In this document: in pieces, positions 63,809 through 64,000 of the stretch
Layout of the letters: each line of letters opens with the position of its first letter
Numbering within the stretch: the first letter of the stretch is position 1
Assembly (NCBI GenBank): GCA_014656495.1
Contig: BNCN01000004.1
Coordinates: 186,001 to 250,000 of the forward strand
DNA length: 64,000 nt
Direction: 5' to 3'
Source of the DNA: Comamonas sp. KCTC 72670
Lineage (GTDB): Bacteria; Myxococcota; Myxococcia; Myxococcales; Myxococcaceae
Position numbers and translations under genes: made by a program
The notes under the pieces: model-generated
Seen by the model: only the letters and a program-made list of their open reading frames with translations
What the model was told of the DNA's origin: nothing
Databases searched by the model: none

Positions 63809-64000
63809 TCAGCCGGCGAGTTCCTGGGGCTCCACTGGAGCCCGCTTGGGCTCACCAAAGGACATCAGTCGGCGGTGCAGTGGCGTGACGAGCCCGAGGA
63901 TGCACACCAGCACGCCGGTGCCCTGCAGGATGCGCTCGATGGAGACGACCTCCGCCAGGGGCCCGTAGAGCAGCATGGCCAGCGGCATCAGCGCCGTGGA
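63809..64000 (-). CDS. MFS transporter, C-terminal part
   Basis: The last 63 residues of a minus-strand protein that runs past the right edge. Hydrophobic segments (STALMPLAMLLYGPLAEVVS and TGVLVCILGLVTPL) and the end RRLMSFGEPKRAP fit the last helices of an MFS_3 (macrolide-efflux-like) transporter. The rest is outside the window. Confidence 0.7.
   Translation of the reverse strand, partial: STALMPLAMLLYGPLAEVVSIERILQGTGVLVCILGLVTPLHRRLMSFGEPKRAPVEPQELAG

Overview
The window is high-GC DNA with dense, often overlapping genes, GTG and TTG starts, many lipoproteins and a complete frz chemosensory locus. FrzS, FrzZ, FrzA, FrzB, FrzCD, FrzE, FrzG and FrzF are recognisable almost end to end. This places it on the chromosome of a Myxococcus species close to M. 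xanthus. No rRNA, tRNA, insertion sequence, prophage or CRISPR array was seen.

Layout. 1-8.6 kb: the 3' end of nadD, a very large exported protein (zinc metalloprotease, beta-propeller, outer-membrane barrel), an unknown protein, and a DUF2520 dehydrogenase coupled to a ClpC-like unfoldase. 8.8-16.5 kb: a tightly coupled export operon (Yip1-like membrane protein, TolC-like channel, MacA-like adaptor, ATPase, two FtsX/MacB permeases), then a cysteine synthase. 16.6-24.5 kb: a lipoprotein with a CXXCH motif, a DUF4123 pair related to type VI secretion adaptors, and a CreD-like membrane protein plus a secreted partner facing a CreBC-like two-component system. 24.6-33.3 kb: mixed genes, among them a GNAT enzyme divergent from a DUF692 fusion, uridine kinase, a MetX-fold protein that has lost its nucleophile serine, and a PQQ-type propeller protein. 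33.4-40.4 kb: a HARE-HTH/Mrr-like protein with a long low-complexity tail, then two lipoproteins, birA, coaX and a repeat protein.

40.4-55.3 kb is the motility-control region. frzS, an anti-sigma factor, rpoE1 and alanine dehydrogenase lie on the minus strand; a radical SAM gene follows on plus; frzZ is divergent from frzA-frzB-frzCD-frzE-frzG-frzF. The Frz proteins form a cytoplasmic chemosensory array: FrzCD signals through FrzA to the FrzE kinase, which phosphorylates FrzZ and thereby sets the frequency of cell reversal. FrzF and FrzG methylate and demethylate FrzCD. FrzS is a polar S-motility protein with an atypical receiver domain.

55.3-64 kb: a polyhydroxyalkanoate-system protein, class II photolyase (phrA), a proline-rich repeat membrane protein, a DUF1015 protein, a cysteine-rich lipoprotein, a TetR/NmrA divergent pair with a clear promoter-operator, a VWA-dockerin secreted protein and the end of an MFS transporter. 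Several convergent gene pairs are separated only by perfect hairpins, some of which include a stop codon.
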